From: RPQJ01 sp963696545 | GTDB taxonomy: Bacteria > Pseudomonadota > Gammaproteobacteria > Steroidobacterales > Steroidobacteraceae | Direction of reading: 5' to 3' | DNA: 64,000 bases | Assembly: GCA_963696545.1 (NCBI GenBank) | Contig: CAVOKQ010000016.1 | Span: forward strand, 124,001-188,000 | Shown here: in pieces, positions 35,158 through 42,793 of the stretch | Numbering within the stretch: position 1 is the stretch's first letter | Layout of the letters: the number at the start of each line of letters is the position of its first letter | Notes under the pieces: generated by a model | Told to the model about the DNA's origin: nothing | What the model saw: the letters and a program-made list of their open reading frames with translations, nothing else | Database searches by the model: none | Made by a program: the position numbers and the translations under genes

Positions 35158-36050
35158 GCAGCCCGTGCGTGCACGAGGTGGTCGAGCAGTACGCGCTGCC
35201 AGGGAAGCGCAATGTCCCACGACGTGAAGGCGATACCGCTGCGACTCGAGAAGCGTCGCAGCCTGAGCGCGTGGTCGGCGATCGCCGCGCGGGCGGCGGC
35301 TTCCGCGGCCGCATCCGCCTCCGTGGTCAGCGATTCGCCGGTCTCGACGTCCTGCAGTTCGATCGGGCCGGGTCCCGGCAGGCTGAGCGCGAGTGGGTCG
35401 TGCACCTGCAGCGCATGCAGCAGCACGCAACGCTGGCGCAGTGCGGCAAGATCGGGCCGCAGGTCGGATGGCCCGAGAAAGTCGCTGATCACGAGTGCGG
35501 ACGCGGTACCGGCGAGTCGGCGCACGCACGCGGCGAGATTCGATCGCGCGCCGGTGCTTGCCGGCTGCAGTCGCTGCAGGCTGCGCACGATGCCCGGAAA
35601 GTGCCGCGAGCCGCGCCCCGGTGCAACCTCGTCCACTACATCCGACGCGAAGGCGATGACTGCGACCCGATGCCCGATTTCGAGCAGCGCATAGGACATT
35701 GCCGTGGTTGCCCGAACGGCGGCACGCCACTTGGCGCCGTCCCTCACCGCCATCGACGAGCTCGCGTCGAGCATCAGGAACCAGTCGCCCGACGTCTCGG
35801 CCTCGAACTGGCGCACGATCGGCCGCTGCAGTCGCGCGGTCTGCCGCCAGTCGATGTGGCGCACTTCGTCGCCGGGCGCGTAGTCGCGATGATCGAGATG
35901 CTGCAGTCCGACGCCGGCGCGACGTTTCACAGTGCGCGCGCCGAGTGCGGGCGTCGGGTGCTCGGCGAGCAGGTGCGACGCGACCCGGGCGAAGGAGCGC
36001 AACTCGGCCTGGGTCGGCATCGTGCCGGTTGTCAGCACTCCCGTCGCCAT
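35154..36050 (-). CDS. DUF58 domain protein
   Basis: 298 residues if ATG 36050 is used, which overlaps moxR by 19 bases; MPTQAEL at 36020 is an alternative that avoids the overlap. DUF58 signature HRDYAPGDEVRHIDWRQTA near 50-70, followed by a VWA-like core with MIDAS DASSS (LMLDASSSMAV). It has no membrane helix and probably links MoxR to the VWA membrane partners. The stop overlaps the start of the BatA-like gene. Confidence 0.88.
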   Translation of the reverse strand: MATGVLTTGTMPTQAELRSFARVASHLLAEHPTPALGARTVKRRAGVGLQHLDHRDYAPGDEVRHIDWRQTARLQRPIVRQFEAETSGDWFLMLDASSSMAVRDGAKWRAAVRATTAMSYALLEIGHRVAVIAFASDVVDEVAPGRGSRHFPGIVRSLQRLQPASTGARSNLAACVRRLAGTASALVISDFLGPSDLRPDLAALRQRCVLLHALQVHDPLALSLPGPGPIELQDVETGESLTTEADAAAEAAARAAIADHALRLRRFSSRSGIAFTSWDIALPWQRVLLDHLVHARAA

Positions 36051-37027
36051 CGATCGACGATCCCGGCGAGAACGGTGTCCGCGTCGAGTCCCTCAAGCTC
36101 GCTCTCGAGCCGCAGCAGCACTCGGTGCCGCAGTGTCGGCAGCGCGACGGCCGCGATGTCCTCGACGTCGAGATGCGAGCGACCCGACATCACCGCGCGT
36201 ACGCGCGCCGCGCGCACGAGCGACTGCAGGGCACGCGGGCTCGCGCCATAGCGGATATGCTGCTGTCCGGATGGCGCGTCGCCGGGAATCGTGGGCTGGG
36301 TGGCGAGCACGAGCGCGATCGCGGCCTGCTTGCAACGCTCCGATACGAGCACCGTGCGACAGAGCGCGGTGAGCGCAAGCACGTCAGAAGGCTGCAGCAC
36401 TGCGGGCAGGCTGTTCGCAGGCTCGGCGTCGAGTGATACGTCGAGCAGCGTGCGCAGCGAACCCGAATCCGGGTAGGGCACGCGCAGCTTGAACATGAAC
36501 CGGTCGAGCTGCGCCTCAGGCAGCGGATACGTGCCCTCGAGTTCGATCGGGTTCTGCGTGGCGAGCACGCAGAACGGCTGCGGCAGCGGACGACTGGTGC
36601 CGGCGTGCGTGACCTGCATCTCCTGCATGGCCTCGAGCAGCGCCGCCTGCGTGCGCGGCGTGGCGCGGTTGATCTCGTCCACCAGCACGAGCTGCGAGAA
36701 CACCGGGCCGGGCCTGAACACGAAGCTCGAGGCGCCGTCGCGTCCCATGCTGTAGATCTCGGTGCCCGTGACGTCGGCCGGCATCAGGTCCGGCGTGCAC
36801 TGGACGCGAGACCATTGCAGCCCAAGCGCGGCGGCGAGCGCCTTCGCAAGGTGCGTCTTGCCGAGCCCCGGCAGGCCTTCCATCAACACGTGGCCGCCTG
36901 CAAAGACCGCCGTGACGATGCCGGCCACCACGTCGCGCTGTCCGACGATCACGCTGTCGAGGGCTGACCGCACGTCGACCAGCTGCTGCTGCGCGCGTTC
37001 GAAGGTCGGTGGTGAGGCGTGGGTCAT
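36032..37027 (-). CDS. MoxR-family AAA+ ATPase
   Basis: 331 residues from ATG 37027 (overlaps the upstream stop, ATGA). Walker A GLPGLGKT is at 51-58, Walker B LVLVDEINRA near 113-122, sensor FCVLATQNPIELEGTYPLP, and the C-terminal AAA lid has IRYGASPRALQSLVRAARV. MoxR proteins are chaperone-like ATPases for partner activation, working with VWA proteins encoded alongside, as here. Confidence 0.93.
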   Translation of the reverse strand: MTHASPPTFERAQQQLVDVRSALDSVIVGQRDVVAGIVTAVFAGGHVLMEGLPGLGKTHLAKALAAALGLQWSRVQCTPDLMPADVTGTEIYSMGRDGASSFVFRPGPVFSQLVLVDEINRATPRTQAALLEAMQEMQVTHAGTSRPLPQPFCVLATQNPIELEGTYPLPEAQLDRFMFKLRVPYPDSGSLRTLLDVSLDAEPANSLPAVLQPSDVLALTALCRTVLVSERCKQAAIALVLATQPTIPGDAPSGQQHIRYGASPRALQSLVRAARVRAVMSGRSHLDVEDIAAVALPTLRHRVLLRLESELEGLDADTVLAGIVDRWRREC

Positions 37028-38112
37028 GGAGTCGCTCCGGAATCCGCGAAGTATGAGCGGACGTAGGCCTGCTCGGCAGGATCGAGGCGCATCCGACTGC
37101 GAGCCTCGGGTGGGACGGCTGCCGCGGGCTTGAAAGCGATCACCATTGCAGCCGCATCCTGCGGAGTGGTCGCAGGCTGGTAGTCGGCCGCAAGCGTGGG
37201 GTCGGCCGCGGAGGGTTGCTGGTCCGTCGTGGCGAGCTCGCGCAATTTCGTGGCCAGCTCTCCCTGCCATGCCTCGGTGAGCCCGGTGTCCGCGATGGTG
37301 TCAGCAGTCTGTCCGGCGTCACGACCGCCTGCGGCGGCCTGCTCGGCGGCTGGTGCAGCGTTCGCACCGCGAGGTCCTTCGCGAGATGCGGACTCCTTCC
37401 CGGAGGCGTCGGCGGAAGCGGGAGTTCTCCCACCATCGCTGCTCGTCTTGTCGCCCTGTTCTACGCCGACCGAGCTCGCGCTGTCGTTGCCGGCGGCCAG
37501 ATCCGTCTTCTGTGCATCAATGGAATTGCGAGGCTCGAGCTCCGAGGATGCGGCCGCGCTCGTCGCAGCTGCTTTCGTTCGAGCCACGCTCGCAGTAGTT
37601 TGCAACGGCACCTGCAGCAGCACGGTCGTGAGCAGCAACGCAACGGCCGCCACCGCAAGCGGCTTCCGCAAGTTCACGTCGCCCGGCATCGACGCGAGTT
37701 GCCCGACGCTGCGGCGCGCACCGCTGTCAATCCATGCGACCAGCCGCTGCACGGCCGGTGCAGGACCGCCTGCGTCGCGATGCTCCAGGTAGGTCTCGTA
37801 TGCCGATTCGCCGCCGAGGTGACGATCAGCCCAGGACGCGCACTCTGCGTCAGGCACCGGGCGCACGAGCGCCTGGGCCAGCGCAACGAACCACACGAAG
37901 ACGACGACAGCGGCGACCGCAACGACATCGATCGGCCGCACGAGCGAATGCAACAGGACTGCGAAAATCGCAACGACTACTGAGAGCCACGCAGCCGCCC
38001 GCGCGGCCGATGCGACGTAATGGCGCCGCAGCCGTCGATGGACCGCGTGAAGAGCCTCGTCCGCGGTTTGCGACCTCAGCGGACGACCTGCTCCAGCGCG
38101 ATCACCGTCCAT
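37024..38112 (-). CDS. Membrane protein of MoxR operon, unknown
   Basis: About 362 residues if ATG 38112 is the start (the frame runs open to 38367 over the upstream gene, but those codons are low-complexity shadow). Helices near 38-80 (AAWLSVVVAIFAVLLHSLV and VVAVAAVVVFVWFVALAQA) form a membrane hairpin; a third (LAVAAVALLLTTVLLQVPL) near 150 leads to a long Ala/Ser/Asp-rich periplasmic part. DUF4175-like topology is possible but not recognised. Its start overlaps the end of the toroid gene by 37 bases and its stop overlaps moxR. Confidence 0.6.
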   Translation of the reverse strand: MDGDRAGAGRPLRSQTADEALHAVHRRLRRHYVASAARAAAWLSVVVAIFAVLLHSLVRPIDVVAVAAVVVFVWFVALAQALVRPVPDAECASWADRHLGGESAYETYLEHRDAGGPAPAVQRLVAWIDSGARRSVGQLASMPGDVNLRKPLAVAAVALLLTTVLLQVPLQTTASVARTKAAATSAAASSELEPRNSIDAQKTDLAAGNDSASSVGVEQGDKTSSDGGRTPASADASGKESASREGPRGANAAPAAEQAAAGGRDAGQTADTIADTGLTEAWQGELATKLRELATTDQQPSAADPTLAADYQPATTPQDAAAMVIAFKPAAAVPPEARSRMRLDPAEQAYVRSYFADSGATP

Positions 38113-39158
38113 GCCGTGACGAGTTGGGGGTTGTTCTCCCACCACTTGTTCGAGTCCTTGTTGACCCACGAGCCGTCCGGTGCCTGCAGGCTCAACAGCT
38201 TCTGTGCGAGTTCGTTGCGCCAGTTGTGCGTCTGGCCCTTGCCGTCGGTGAACTCGACGTCGCCATAGGCCGCCATCACCTTCGCGAATGCGTTGTAGAA
38301 GTAGAAGAGCCCGTGTTTCGCGTCGGTGCCCGGGTTGTTCTCGAGCGTGTAGTTCGTCGTGATCCACTTGTAGGCGGCCTGGATACGCGGGTCGTTCTTG
38401 TCCACGCCCGCGAACAGCAGGCTGATCATGCCAGCCGCCGTCATGCCGCCGTAAGACTTCGTGCCGCCGCCGTATTCGGGTGGATTCCAGCCGGGCATGT
38501 ATATGAAGCCGCCGTCGTTGCCGGCCCAGGACTGGTCGTTGCTCTCGCTGCGGTTCTGGGAGCGGTCCACGAACACGAGCGCGCGTTGCCAGACGGGATC
38601 CTTCGGGTCTTCGGCAGTCGCCTTCAGGCCCTCGAGCGCGAGGTACATATTCGACATGTCGGGCCGTTCGTCGCCGCCGTAGCCGATGCCGCCGTAATAC
38701 CGGTGGTCGGGCTTGTAGCCTTCCTTCTCGTCGATCTGCTCGCCCTTCAGGTATTTCTGCGCGTTCGTGATCGTGCCCGCGTATTTTGGGTTCTTCGCGG
38801 CCGCGAGCGCGGTGAGCGCGACCGCGGTGTTGTAGCTGCGGTTCTGCAGCGTCTCGCAGATCGAGCCGTCGGCGTTCACCTTCGACAGGATGAAGTCGAC
38901 CTGCTTCGTGACGAATGCGCCGTCAGACTCGCTGTAGCCGCGATGACTCTCGAGGAATGCCCGCAGCGACAGCGCCGTGATGCCGACCGAGCCCGACATC
39001 GAGCCGTTCTCGGATTGCGCGCCGCGCAGGTAGTGCAACCCGGCGTCGATCGCCCGGCGGGCCTTTTCCTTCAATTGCGGATCCATCGGGTCCGCGGCGT
39101 GCGTCACGGGTGCGACGACGAAGGCCAGCGCGGCAGCCAGCAGTGCGAGTCTTTTCAT
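38076..39158 (-). CDS. Secreted prenyltransferase/squalene-oxidase-repeat (alpha-toroid) protein
   Basis: 360 residues from ATG 39158. Signal peptide 1-22 (MKRLALLAAALAFVVAPVTHA). The rest is a series of alpha-toroid repeats of the terpene cyclase/prenyltransferase superfamily: GLHYLRGAQSENGSMSG, KQVDFILSKVNADGSICE, LLSLQAPDGSWVNKDSNKWW and others with the QxxDGSW-like signature. It lacks the cyclase DCTAE/DxDD acid and export makes enzymatic terpene cyclisation unlikely; such exported toroids may bind ligands or peptides. First gene of the MoxR/DUF58/VWA operon, downstream of a near-consensus sigma-54 promoter. Confidence 0.85.
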   Translation of the reverse strand: MKRLALLAAALAFVVAPVTHAADPMDPQLKEKARRAIDAGLHYLRGAQSENGSMSGSVGITALSLRAFLESHRGYSESDGAFVTKQVDFILSKVNADGSICETLQNRSYNTAVALTALAAAKNPKYAGTITNAQKYLKGEQIDEKEGYKPDHRYYGGIGYGGDERPDMSNMYLALEGLKATAEDPKDPVWQRALVFVDRSQNRSESNDQSWAGNDGGFIYMPGWNPPEYGGGTKSYGGMTAAGMISLLFAGVDKNDPRIQAAYKWITTNYTLENNPGTDAKHGLFYFYNAFAKVMAAYGDVEFTDGKGQTHNWRNELAQKLLSLQAPDGSWVNKDSNKWWENNPQLVTAWTVIALEQVVR

Positions 39159-39256
39159 CGGTTGGGCTCCATCGGTTCGGTTCGAAGTCCGGCTCTTATA
39201 CGCTGCCGGTATTGTCTGCGGCGGGTCAACAGCCCCCCGTGTGCCTCGTGCCGAAA

Positions 39257-39290
39257 GAAGCGGCCACCCGCGGGGGCGGATGGCCGCTTC
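39257..39290 (-). other. Perfect hairpin in the leader of the toroid operon
   Basis: GAAGCGGCCA (39257-39266) and TGGCCGCTTC (39281-39290) pair perfectly around a 14-base GC-rich loop. If transcription starts near 39405 on the minus strand, the stem is about 115 bases into a ~247-base leader. Could be an RNA regulatory element, attenuator or residual terminator. Confidence 0.4.
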
Positions 39291-39415
39291 GGCTAAGTCG
39301 CCGCTTCGGCCGGGACCGGGAGGGTATTCGGTCCTGGCACTCCTCGGGGCGGCTGGATCGGGGGGCACCGCTCAGAGGCGGCATCCACGGCGGGATGCCC
39401 TTTCACCTGTACTGA

Positions 39416-39431
39416 AGCAAACGCTGTGCCA
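39416..39431 (-). promoter_or_regulatory. Sigma-54 promoter
   Basis: Minus strand reads TGGCACAGCGTTTGCT, matching TGGCACGNNNNTTGCW except for G to A at position 7. GG-N10-GC spacing is exact. A start near 39405 would drive the toroid/MoxR/DUF58/VWA operon. An NtrC-type activator gene is immediately upstream, which supports the call. Confidence 0.7.
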
Positions 39432-39511
39432 CCGCCCGATGCGCGGGCCGGCGTGGCTATCTGCTTAGGAATCAACGGGTTGACGATTGGTGCCGGAAGC
39501 TGGCCCGCCTG

Positions 39512-39531
39512 TGGCTGCGCCCGTGCAGCCA
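39512..39531. promoter_or_regulatory. Dyad, possible activator site for the sigma-54 promoter
   Basis: TGGCTGC-GCCCGT-GCAGCCA, a perfect 7-bp dyad about 80 bases upstream of the -24 element. Placement suits a bacterial enhancer site, but it could equally be a terminator stem for the response regulator. Confidence 0.3.
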
Positions 39532-39645
39532 GATCCGCCCGGGGACCGGGGCTGTGCAGTGACGCCAGATTATTGATTTATATGATGATTTTGGCCATGC
39601 GCGGATTCCGCCAGCCGATTGGCTAGTTTCGCTACAGCCGCGGCC

Positions 39646-41073
39646 TCAGCCGGGCTCGCGCGACCCTGCGCCCGCGATCTTCGTCCGCAACGTGCTGCGG
39701 CTGATGCCGAGCAGCCGGGCTGCCGCTACCTGGTTGCCGCCAGTCACCTCGAGCGCCTTGTCGATCAGCGCGCGCTCCAGCCGGGACATCGCCAGCTCGT
39801 GGATCGGCGGCGGCTCGGCCGCCGCTGCGCCGTGGGCCACCAGCGCCGCGGCCACCGAGTCGAGGGGTCCGGCAAGGCGCTCCAGGTCGGTCGCCGATTC
39901 GGGCGGGCCGCCCTCGGCTGCGAGGTTCAGGTCGTGGACGGTCAGCGTCGCGCCCTTCGCGGTCAGCACCGCGCGCTGGATCACGTGCTCGAGCTCGCGG
40001 ACGTTGCCCTGCCAGTCGCTGGAGCGCAGCCGATCGAGCACCGACTGCTCGACGGCCTTGATCGACTTGCCGGCCTCACGGTTCGCGTCGGCGAGCAGCG
40101 AGCGCACGAGTTCCGGGATGTCTTCGCGGCGTTGCCGCAGCGGCGGTACGTTGATCGAGACGAGGTTGATGCGGTGGAACAGGTCTTCCCTGAACCGTCC
40201 TGCAGCGACTTCGGACGCGAGGTCGCGGTTCGTGGCGCAGACGAGCCGCGCCCGGAACGCGATCTGCGCGCTTCCTCCGACGCGCTCGAACGTGCGCTCC
40301 TGCAGCACGCGCAGCAGCTTGCTCTGCAGGTTCAGCGGCAGTTCGGAAATCTCGTCGAGGAACAGCGTGCCCTGGCCCGCGAGTTCGAAGCGTCCAGCGC
40401 GCATCTGCCGGGCGTCCGTGAACGCGCCGCGCTCGTGGCCGAACAGCTCCGATTCCATCAACTGCTCGGGGATCGCCGCGCAGTTGATCGCGACGAACGG
40501 CTCGCCCGCGCGTTTGCCGCTCGAGTGGATCGCGCGCGCCACGAGCTCCTTGCCGGTGCCGCTCTCGCCCTGTACCAGCACGCTCAATTCGTTGTCGGCG
40601 AGCAGGATGATGCGCTTGAAGATCTCCTGCATCGCGGGACTCTGGCCGACCAGTTGCCGCGGTGGCGCCTCGCCCGCAGGCTCCAATGCCACGGTCGTTG
40701 ACGAGGGCGCGGCCTTCGCGTGCAGCGCGCGCTGCAAGAGCTGCCGGATCTTCGCGAGCTCGAGCGGCTTGCCGAGGTAGTCGAACGCGTCGTTGCGCAG
40801 CGCTTCGGCAGCAGTGTCGAGCGTGCCGTAGGCGGTCATCACGATCACCGGCACGTTGCTGTCGAACGCCCGGATTTCCTTCAGGGCCGAGATGCCGTCG
40901 AGGCCGGGCATCCGGACATCGAGGAACACCACGTCCGGCCTCTCGGTCTTCACGCACTGCACCGCGTCGCGGCCGTTTGCAGCCGTGAGCGTCTCGTGTC
41001 CCTCGCCTTCGAGCAGCGCGGAAAATGCCTCGCAGATCGAGGGCTCGTCGTCGGCGACCAGGATGCGTGCCAT
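39646..41073 (-). CDS. Sigma-54-dependent NtrC-family response regulator
   Basis: 475 residues. Receiver domain 1-120 with acidic pocket D8/D9, phospho-acceptor D52 (VVFLDVRMPG) and K102. AAA+ domain from about 140: Walker A GESGTGKE (169-176), GTLFLDEIS. The sigma-54 contact loop reads GAFTDA (216-221) instead of GAFTGA. C-terminal Fis-type helix-turn-helix: GNQVAAARLLGISRSTLRTKI. It activates sigma-54 promoters after phosphorylation by the kinase encoded 9 bases upstream; the promoter at 39416-39431 just downstream is the obvious target. The GAFTDA variant occurs in some family members. Confidence 0.93.
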   Translation of the reverse strand: MARILVADDEPSICEAFSALLEGEGHETLTAANGRDAVQCVKTERPDVVFLDVRMPGLDGISALKEIRAFDSNVPVIVMTAYGTLDTAAEALRNDAFDYLGKPLELAKIRQLLQRALHAKAAPSSTTVALEPAGEAPPRQLVGQSPAMQEIFKRIILLADNELSVLVQGESGTGKELVARAIHSSGKRAGEPFVAINCAAIPEQLMESELFGHERGAFTDARQMRAGRFELAGQGTLFLDEISELPLNLQSKLLRVLQERTFERVGGSAQIAFRARLVCATNRDLASEVAAGRFREDLFHRINLVSINVPPLRQRREDIPELVRSLLADANREAGKSIKAVEQSVLDRLRSSDWQGNVRELEHVIQRAVLTAKGATLTVHDLNLAAEGGPPESATDLERLAGPLDSVAAALVAHGAAAAEPPPIHELAMSRLERALIDKALEVTGGNQVAAARLLGISRSTLRTKIAGAGSREPG

Positions 41074-41082
41074 GTGTGAAGT

Positions 41083-42477
41083 CTAGCCGCTCAACCCGGT
41101 GGAGGCGCGCGCTGGCAGCTCGATCGTTGCGCGACCGCCGCCGAGCGTATCGCTGCGGCCGAGTTCGAGCCTGCCGTCGTGCTCAGCGACGATCTCGCGA
41201 CAGACCTTCAGGCCGAGGCCGAGCCCGAAAGGCTTGCTGCTTCCAGGGATTGCGTTCGCGGGATCACCCAGCTGCGGATCAATGCCCGGGCCCGAATCCT
41301 CGATCGAGATCGCCACGATTCCGCGCGCCGGGTCATGGCGGCTGGTCGCGAGCACCTTGCCTCCGCCTGGAAGCGCGTCCGAGGCGTTGACGACGAGGTT
41401 GAGCACGGCCTGCTTGATGCGGTCGCGATCGAACATGGTAGGCGGGACCCGCTCGAATCCGCGCCGCAACTCGATGCCACGGTGTCGCAGCGACGGCTCC
41501 ATCAGGTGCAGCACTTCGTCGACCGCGGCGTTGATGTCGCCCTCGCGAAGGGTGGCGGGCTGGGGTCTGGTGAGCGACAGCGAAGACGCGACGATGAGCT
41601 CGAGCCTCCCGACTTCATCGAGCAATCGGCGCACGGTCGCCTTGTCCGCGGGCACCGCACGCTCATCGAGCAGCTGCAGATGAAGCTTCAGGCCCGTGAG
41701 CGGATTGCGGATTTCGTGCGCGATCCGGGCCGACATCTCGCCGAGCGCCGCGAGTCGGCTGCGATCGGCGAGCTCGGACTCATAGGATGCGAGCTTCGCG
41801 GTCATGTCGTTCAGCGCAGTGCCCAGCGCCTGCAGCTCACCGTGCGGCGCCGGGGCCGCGCGAACGTCGCGCCGGCCGGCGGCGATTTCGTTGGCCATTG
41901 CGACAAGCCGGCTGATCGGCAGCGTGATGCTGCGCACCAGCAGGTACTGCAGCAGAACGAGCAACGCGCCCGCGGCGAGCACGGCGAGTCCCATGCCGAG
42001 TGCGGCGCGCCGTGCAGCATCGCGCGCATCCTTCAGCGAGGCGGTGATGAGCAGCTGTGATGCGCGCGGATTGCTGCTCGCCGGAATCGGGCGCACCAGG
42101 GCGATCACCGGTGCGGCTTCGACTTCCAGTCGCTGGACGGCACCGGTCGCCGGGTCGCCGGAGCGCGCGGCAGCGAATCGCGGCGCGACGCGGGACGTGA
42201 GCGTGCCCGCGGTGCTTGCGACCAATGCTCCCTTCGCGTCGAGCAGCGCGATCTCGTCCTGCTGGAGGTCGGCGACCCGCTGCAGCAATTCGGTCGTGAG
42301 CGGCAGCCCTGTGCGCGTGAGCACATCCGCTGTGTCCGCGAGTTGATCGGCAACGCGTTGCTCGAGCGTGCGCGTGAAGATCACCGTCGCTATCGCCCAG
42401 GCCGCGCACATGGCGGCGAGCAGCGGCAACAGTGCAGCGAGCATCAGGCGTAGGCGAAGGCTGCTGCGGTTGTTCAC
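41083..42477 (-). CDS. Sensor histidine kinase
   Basis: 464 residues from GTG 42477. Two membrane helices (LMLAALLPLLAAMCAAWAI at 11-29 and LGMGLAVLAAGALLVLLQYLL at 160-180) enclose a ~130-residue periplasmic sensor. HAMP follows (about 180-235), then the HisKA box LAALGEMSARIAHEIRNPLTG with H254, and HATPase motifs VVNASDALPGGG and DSGPGIDPQ, plus FGLGLGLKVCREIVAEHDG. It phosphorylates the adjacent NtrC-type regulator. Divergent from the secreted toroid-like gene at 42794. Confidence 0.93.
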   Translation of the reverse strand: MNNRSSLRLRLMLAALLPLLAAMCAAWAIATVIFTRTLEQRVADQLADTADVLTRTGLPLTTELLQRVADLQQDEIALLDAKGALVASTAGTLTSRVAPRFAAARSGDPATGAVQRLEVEAAPVIALVRPIPASSNPRASQLLITASLKDARDAARRAALGMGLAVLAAGALLVLLQYLLVRSITLPISRLVAMANEIAAGRRDVRAAPAPHGELQALGTALNDMTAKLASYESELADRSRLAALGEMSARIAHEIRNPLTGLKLHLQLLDERAVPADKATVRRLLDEVGRLELIVASSLSLTRPQPATLREGDINAAVDEVLHLMEPSLRHRGIELRRGFERVPPTMFDRDRIKQAVLNLVVNASDALPGGGKVLATSRHDPARGIVAISIEDSGPGIDPQLGDPANAIPGSSKPFGLGLGLKVCREIVAEHDGRLELGRSDTLGGGRATIELPARASTGLSG

Positions 42478-42480
42478 GAG

Positions 42481-42539
42481 GTGAGGCTACCTAAGCCTCA
42501 CAGAGTGCAGCAAACCGTGGCGCTATTGCATCGCAATAG
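42481..42539. promoter_or_regulatory. Paired dyads, possible NtrC-type activator sites
   Basis: GTGAGGCT-N5-AGCCTCAC (42481-42501) and CTATTGC-ATC-GCAATAG (42523-42539) are both perfect; a further TTGCATTGC half follows to about 42555. The second dyad is 160-180 bases upstream of the candidate sigma-54 element, the usual enhancer distance. The first could alternatively be an operator of the kinase gene. Confidence 0.4.
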
Positions 42540-42697
42540 GATGTTGCATTGCGGCAGGAAGAGCCCGCGATTCACCTCGAGTAGGTACTTTCCTATGTCG
42601 GTGGACTTTACAGAACGCAACCTCTTGGGCGGATGCGGATTTTGTCGTCAATGCGAATTGCGTACGTATTCATGGAATTAGAAGCGGCAGTTTCGCG

Positions 42698-42713
42698 GGG
42701 CATAAAATATGCA
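42698..42713 (+). promoter_or_regulatory. Candidate sigma-54 promoter
   Basis: GGGCATAAAATATGCA has GG-N10-GC spacing and several consensus bases (GGCA, TGCA), but lacks the leading T and the TT of TTGC. A start near 42724 would leave a 70-base leader. Weak on sequence alone; the adjacent NtrC-type system raises its likelihood. Confidence 0.3.
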
Positions 42714-42793
42714 TTGAGAACTGTGACGAATGCACGTCAATCCCGGGGGGGAATGTCGTGCAGACCGTGTTTCTCGCATTTGGAGGGGACTAT

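Larger units (their letters stand above)
39159..39645. other. Long leader/intergenic region of the toroid-MoxR operon
   Basis: 487 bases between the response regulator stop and the toroid start. It contains the sigma-54 promoter (39416-39431), a 10-bp hairpin (39257-39290) that would fall in the leader RNA, a dyad at 39512-39531, and AT-rich DNA near 39570-39590. Short ORFs here have no family features. Confidence 0.6.
42478..42793. other. Promoter region of the secreted toroid-like gene
   Basis: 316 bases between divergent genes, more AT-rich than its surroundings. It holds two dyads near the kinase start and a candidate -24/-12 element at 42698-42713. A GGAGGGG Shine-Dalgarno (42782-42788) fixes the downstream start. 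No gene is evident. Confidence 0.5.

Noticed and set aside
37734..39296. 520-codon plus-strand frame
   Set aside because: Antisense to the toroid protein and its neighbour; no signal or domain.
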